A DNA stretch of 32,418 bases from Spirochaetota bacterium (GTDB lineage Bacteria; Spirochaetota; JAGLSM01; JAKPMW01). The notes beneath the pieces were generated by a model. The model did not search any database, was not told the DNA's origin, and saw nothing but the letters and a program-made list of their open reading frames with translations. The position numbers and the translations under genes were made by a program. Positions 32,081 to 32,418 of the stretch are shown here, piece by piece. Location: NCBI GenBank assembly GCA_031283155.1, contig JAITCI010000001.1, positions 1 through 32,418 of the forward strand, read 5' to 3'. Numbering within the stretch: position 1 is the stretch's first letter; each line of letters opens with the position of its first letter.

Positions 32081-32202
32081 CGCTCGCTCCTCATGCAGAA
32101 AATAATATTTTGGGAGCATGGAGTGCATAATGGGAGTAAGTCTGCGGGGCTGATTTTGGTATTGGGCGGTGCGCTGCGAGCTTTGTGCGGCTTACAATGG
32201 TT

Positions 32203-32418
32203 TTAATCCTCCCAATCTTCCCAGGAAAGGGGCGGGAAGGGGAAACGCTTTGGTTGTGGGGGATGGAAACGCCAAATCAGCTCCCGCCCGAAGCTCCAAA
32301 AGGAGAAGGTGAGTGTTTCTACTCGCGGAGTACGTGATCTATGGTGCCACTTCCACCGGGCGGGAATAGAAATCTCCCTCCTCTTGCGCAGCAGCACCGT
32401 TTCCATCCACCACTCCAT
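32203..32418 (-). CDS. Possible C-terminal fragment of an unknown protein at the window edge
   Basis: A minus-strand frame reaches the end of the window and stops at 32203, giving 71 residues rich in Arg, Trp and Pro and ending PPLSWEDWED. No family is recognised and the composition is unusual, so it may be a chance frame. It could be the end of a gene lying mostly outside. Confidence 0.25.
   Translation of the reverse strand: MEWWMETVLLRKRREISIPARWKWHHRSRTPRVETLTFSFWSFGRELIWRFHPPQPKRFPFPPLSWEDWED

Overview
This window is a bacterial chromosomal segment of mixed GC content: housekeeping genes are moderately GC-rich, while several accessory genes are clearly AT-rich. The organism is not certain. 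A shikimate dehydrogenase–shikimate kinase fusion, an Rpn-like nuclease with a charged tail, a decayed formylglycine-generating-enzyme (SUMF1) paralogue and abundant small palindromic repeats would all fit a gut-associated, Treponema-like spirochaete. This is pattern recognition, not a database result; a Firmicute or other anaerobe is possible.

Layout. (1) 1-3658: the end of hsdR, then hsdM and hsdS, a type I restriction-modification operon; hsdS carries two nearly identical 286-bp direct repeats. (2) 3843-5241: an AlbA_2-domain regulator whose C-terminal winged helix is put out of frame by an 11-bp tandem repeat, a candidate phase-variable switch. (3) 5251-6908: aroE-aroK fusion and aroQ. 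(4) 6909-8267: palindromic repeats and an Rpn-like PD-(D/E)XK protein. (5) 8315-9770: an XRE repressor, two tiny membrane proteins, and two copies of a promoter/operator module, the second feeding a 50-aa protein that resembles the repressor's C-terminus. (6) 9840-23300: the centrepiece, a tightly packed seven-gene operon containing the type 4 BREX genes (brxP, brxC, pglZ, brxL), preceded by an unrecognised 615-aa protein and followed by a zinc-ribbon microprotein and a cysteine desulfurase. (7) 23301-25539: tandem hairpin repeats and a PLD nuclease-P-loop ATPase fusion on the minus strand. (8) 26235-28481: a GmrSD-like DUF262/DUF1524 restriction protein. (9) 28563-32080: adenosine deaminase, a SUMF1 pseudogene interrupted by a hairpin element, a repeat-rich spacer and an agmatinase-family ureohydrolase.

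The accessory block is a defence island: type I R-M, BREX-4, PLD-ATPase and GmrSD lie within about 28 kb, with the shikimate genes embedded. In the BREX-4 operon no PglX methyltransferase is present. Instead the DndC/SspD-like PAPS-reductase domain of BrxP, its ferredoxin-like iron-sulfur segment, a DUF4007-like (SspB-like) domain and a dedicated cysteine desulfurase point to sulfur (phosphorothioate) marking of self DNA, with BrxC, PglZ and BrxL as the ATPase, phosphatase-fold and AAA+ parts. The DUF4007-like part of BrxP has its own strong internal ribosome-binding site and start codon, so it may also be made as a free subunit.

A second theme is variation: direct repeats in hsdS, the 11-bp array in the AlbA_2 gene, a lectin-fold SUMF1 remnant, and a family of two-hairpin repeats whose stems differ between copies in a base-pair-preserving way while loops and linker stay constant. 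One such element splits the SUMF1 remnant cleanly.
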